Source: an uncultured beta proteobacterium
GTDB lineage: Bacteria; Pseudomonadota; Gammaproteobacteria; Burkholderiales; Burkholderiaceae_C
Length of the DNA stretch: 24,589 nt
Direction: 5' to 3'
Assembly (NCBI GenBank): GCA_903885415.1
Contig: CAISIP010000305.1
Span: 1 to 24,589 of the forward strand
Positions 22,415 to 24,589 of this stretch are shown here, one piece after another (the stretch's first letter is position 1; each line of letters opens with the position of its first letter). Both the position numbers and the translations under genes were made by a program. The notes under the pieces were generated by a model that searched no databases, had not been told where the DNA came from, and saw only the letters and a list, made by a program, of their open reading frames with translations.

Positions 22415-23500
22415 TCACTCGCCATCCAGCGCCCGGCAATCGGCAGCACTCCAACCGAGGTTGAGCGTGCTGCCAGGCGCCAGCGCCAGATCGCGTCCAT
22501 CGTTGGGAAGCGTAACGATGAAATCTTCCAACCCGCACGCATTGAGCCGCACGCGGGCATATCGGCCCAGATAGGTGACGTCGACGACCGTGCCGCTGAC
22601 GCGGGTTGCGTCTGCTTCGGACGCCGGGTTGATGCGAACCCGTTCGGGACGTATCGATAGCCGGGTGGCCTCGCCGACCCGGCTGACGGCCACGGCCTGC
22701 GCGGCGACGGCGCTGCCATCGCCGAGCGCGACGCTGCAACGCGCGCCGTCGATGCTGACCACGCGCCCCTTGAGGGTGTTGTTTTCGCCGATGAACTGGG
22801 CGACAAACGCATTGGCGGGGCGCTCGTACAGCGCGGTCGGCGCGTCGATTTGCTGTATGCGTCCCTGGTGAAAAACCGCAACCCGGTCCGACATCGCCAG
22901 CGCCTCGGTCTGGTCGTGCGTCACATAGACGATGGTGATGCCCAGATCCTGGTGCAGCCGCTTGATCTCGTATTGCAGTTGTTCGCGCAGTTGCTTGTCG
23001 AGCGCCGACAGCGGCTCGTCCATCAGCACCAGCTTGGGCTCAAAGACCAGGGCGCGTGCCACCGCGACCCGCTGCTGCTGGCCGCCCGACATCTGCGCCG
23101 GCCGGCGCGATTCGAAGCCGGTCAGTCCGACCTTGTCGAGCGCCTTGTGCACCCGTTGTGACGCCTCGGCGCCGCGGATGCCGCGCACCGAAAGCGGGAA
23201 CGCCACATTTTCGGCCACGCTCATGTGCGGAAACAGTGCATAGTTCTGGAACACCATGCCGATGTTGCGGTCTTCCGGGGCGATCGCGTTGATCGGGTTT
23301 CCGTCCAGGTAAATCTCGCCGGCAGTGGCGGTCTCAAAGCCCGCCAGCATCATCAGCGTCGTCGTCTTGCCCGAGCCCGAGGGTCCAAGCAGGGTCAGGA
23401 ACTCGCCCTGTGCGATGTCGACGTTGAGGTCGCGCACGACGAGCAGCTTCCCGTCGTAGGTTTTCTCTACGTGTTCGAATCGGACGAAAGGCTGGGTCAC
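22415..23500 (-). CDS. ABC transporter ATP-binding protein, PotA type
   Basis: The ATPase subunit powering the adjacent permeases from the cytoplasmic side. It has 361 aa from the GTG at 23500, chosen for the GGAAG ribosome-binding site 7 bp upstream; a TTG at 23518 would add six residues. Walker A GPSGSGKTT is at 39-47, the Q-loop Gln is Q85, the signature SGGQQQR is at 138-144, Walker B LVLMDEP is at 157-163 and the H-loop His is H195. The C-terminal TOBE region is at about 240-361 and includes RPERVRIN. Domain order and motifs match PotA-type importers. It lies 33 bp after creatinase and 36 bp before the binding protein. Confidence 0.95.
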   Translation of the reverse strand: MTQPFVRFEHVEKTYDGKLLVVRDLNVDIAQGEFLTLLGPSGSGKTTTLMMLAGFETATAGEIYLDGNPINAIAPEDRNIGMVFQNYALFPHMSVAENVAFPLSVRGIRGAEASQRVHKALDKVGLTGFESRRPAQMSGGQQQRVAVARALVFEPKLVLMDEPLSALDKQLREQLQYEIKRLHQDLGITIVYVTHDQTEALAMSDRVAVFHQGRIQQIDAPTALYERPANAFVAQFIGENNTLKGRVVSIDGARCSVALGDGSAVAAQAVAVSRVGEATRLSIRPERVRINPASEADATRVSGTVVDVTYLGRYARVRLNACGLEDFIVTLPNDGRDLALAPGSTLNLGWSAADCRALDGE

Positions 23501-23533
23501 GGAGGGTCTTCCACGCAAGCGGTGTGCCTGCAG

Positions 23534-24589
23534 TTACGCCCTGATCACGTTGTGCTTTGGGCCATAAGGGAAACCGGTGATGTTCTCATGGCCGGTTTCG
23601 GTGACTACGAGGATATCGTGTTCCCGGTAGCCGCCAGCCCCGGGCAAACCCTCGGGAAGCATGATCATCGGCTCAATCGACACCACCATTCCCGGCTGCA
23701 AAACGGTGTCGATGTCTTCGCGGAATTCCAGGCCGGCCTCGCGACCGTAGTAATGCGACAAGACGCCGAAGGAGTGTCCGTAGCCGAAGGTGCGGTACTG
23801 CAACAGATTGTGTTCTTCAAAAATCTTGTTGAGCGCGAGCGCCACATCACAGCAGCGCACGCCGGGTCTGACCAGCTTCTGGCCTTCTTCGTGGACGCGC
23901 ACATTGACCTCCCACAACTTGAGCGAGGCGTCGTCGACGTCGCCGAAGAACAGCGTGCGCTCGAGGGCGGTGTAGTAGCCCGAGATCATCGAGAAGCAGT
24001 TCAGCGACAGGATGTCGCCATGGCGGACCTTGCGCGTGGTGACCGGGTTGTGCGCGCCGTCGGTATTGATGCCCGACTGGAACCAGGTCCAGGTGTCCAT
24101 CAGCTCGGTGTGCGGGTAGCGCCGGGCGATTTCGCGCACCATCGCCTGCGTCGACGCCAGCGCGACTTCGTGCTCGGGAACGCCTTCGTGGACCGCCGCG
24201 ACCAGTGCCGCGCCGCCGACGTCGCAGACTTGCGCGCCGTTGCGGATGAATGCGATTTCCTCGGCCGATTTCACCATGCGCATCTGCATGCAGTCGGCTG
24301 CAATGTTGGTGAACTCGACATCGGGAAGCACCGCGCGGATCTTGTCCATGCGCTCGAGCGGCAGATGGTCGTACTCCAGGCCGACTCGGCCGTGGTTGCC
24401 CACTTCCTGCTGGATCGCGCGGAAATAGTTGCCGCTTTGCCAGTCGGTGTAGATCAGCGCGCGGTCGCAGACGCCTTTGCGCCAGGGCTGGCCGCCGTCG
24501 ATGTTGGCCGCGATCAGGACCACCTTGTCATGCGTCACCACCAGGCCGTAGAAGCGACCGAAGGAGCAGTACAGGAAGTCGCTGTAGTA
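23534..24589 (-). CDS. Creatinase (creatine amidinohydrolase), 5' end beyond the window
   Basis: A pita-bread (M24-fold) enzyme that hydrolyses creatine to sarcosine and urea. The window contains 351 residues. About 50 N-terminal residues and the start lie beyond the right edge, since the frame is still open at 24589. Similarity by eye to Pseudomonas putida creatinase (numbering in parentheses) is very high. The substrate-site residues I could align are kept: Arg64 in CSFGRFYG, His232 in TDGAHNPVTT, Glu262 in YYTALERTLF, Arg335 in YYGREAG and Glu358 in VVSIEPMIM. M24 peptidases lack this set, so a peptidase role is unlikely. It is first in the visible operon, ahead of an ABC importer and a ureohydrolase. 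Confidence 0.93.
   Translation of the reverse strand, partial: YYSDFLYCSFGRFYGLVVTHDKVVLIAANIDGGQPWRKGVCDRALIYTDWQSGNYFRAIQQEVGNHGRVGLEYDHLPLERMDKIRAVLPDVEFTNIAADCMQMRMVKSAEEIAFIRNGAQVCDVGGAALVAAVHEGVPEHEVALASTQAMVREIARRYPHTELMDTWTWFQSGINTDGAHNPVTTRKVRHGDILSLNCFSMISGYYTALERTLFFGDVDDASLKLWEVNVRVHEEGQKLVRPGVRCCDVALALNKIFEEHNLLQYRTFGYGHSFGVLSHYYGREAGLEFREDIDTVLQPGMVVSIEPMIMLPEGLPGAGGYREHDILVVTETGHENITGFPYGPKHNVIRA

Noticed and set aside
21386..22660. Long + strand open frame (424 codons) opposite the binding protein
   Set aside because: It is the antisense of a clear periplasmic binding protein and ATPase, shows no motifs and has no ribosome-binding site that I could see.
23534..24589. Annotation as an M24 Xaa-Pro aminopeptidase
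   Set aside because: The residues match creatinase (the R64, H232, E262, R335 and E358 equivalents) rather than the metal-binding Asp/Asp/His/Glu/Glu set of the peptidases.

Overview
This window looks like a chromosome segment from a high-GC beta-proteobacterium of the order Burkholderiales, most plausibly Comamonadaceae-like. The evidence is the gene order mnmG-rsmG-lysE-parA-(serine hydrolase)-parB-methyltransferase and the gcdR-gcdH-CoA-transferase cluster, both of which I associate with that group, together with the strong GC bias. That bias creates many long antisense shadow frames. The taxonomic call is an inference from gene order and composition; there is no rRNA in the window.

Left third (about 1-7060, all on the + strand): a tRNA/rRNA modification and chromosome-segregation block. 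mnmG and rsmG overlap by 14 bp. They are followed by a LysE/RhtB exporter, parA, a small RBBP9/YdeN-type serine hydrolase whose stop codon abuts the parB start, parB, and a membrane-anchored SAM methyltransferase. The sequences that ParB should bind are inside the genes: a perfect 16-bp parS palindrome lies in mnmG (1608-1623) and a second, one-mismatch parS lies in rsmG (2781-2796). A consensus DnaA box spans the mnmG start (177-185). Together these suggest an origin-proximal centromere region.

Middle (about 7060-12510): a NarL-type response regulator (+) faces a 7TM-type histidine kinase (-), and their 3' ends overlap. The kinase lies just downstream of a D-lactate dehydrogenase-like FAD oxidase on the - strand. 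Divergent from the oxidase is a PduO-type cob(I)alamin adenosyltransferase, and convergent with that is a YdiI-type hotdog thioesterase.

CoA catabolism block (about 12510-18172): acetoacetyl-CoA synthetase (+), then a LysR regulator (-) that is divergent from a glutaryl-CoA dehydrogenase and a class III CoA-transferase. The last three form a recognisable glutarate/lysine/tryptophan degradation module running from glutarate to glutaryl-CoA to crotonyl-CoA.

Right quarter (about 18191-24589, all on the - strand, transcribed leftwards from beyond the window edge): a probable single operon with the order creatinase (5'-truncated by the window), ABC ATPase, periplasmic binding protein, permease, permease, ureohydrolase. 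The transporter is of the polyamine PotABCD/FGHI type, but it sits between two urea-releasing enzymes. The most interesting reading is a dedicated uptake and hydrolysis system for creatine and/or related guanidino compounds. No tRNA, rRNA, IS element or CRISPR array was found, and no gene-free gap exceeds about 200 bp.
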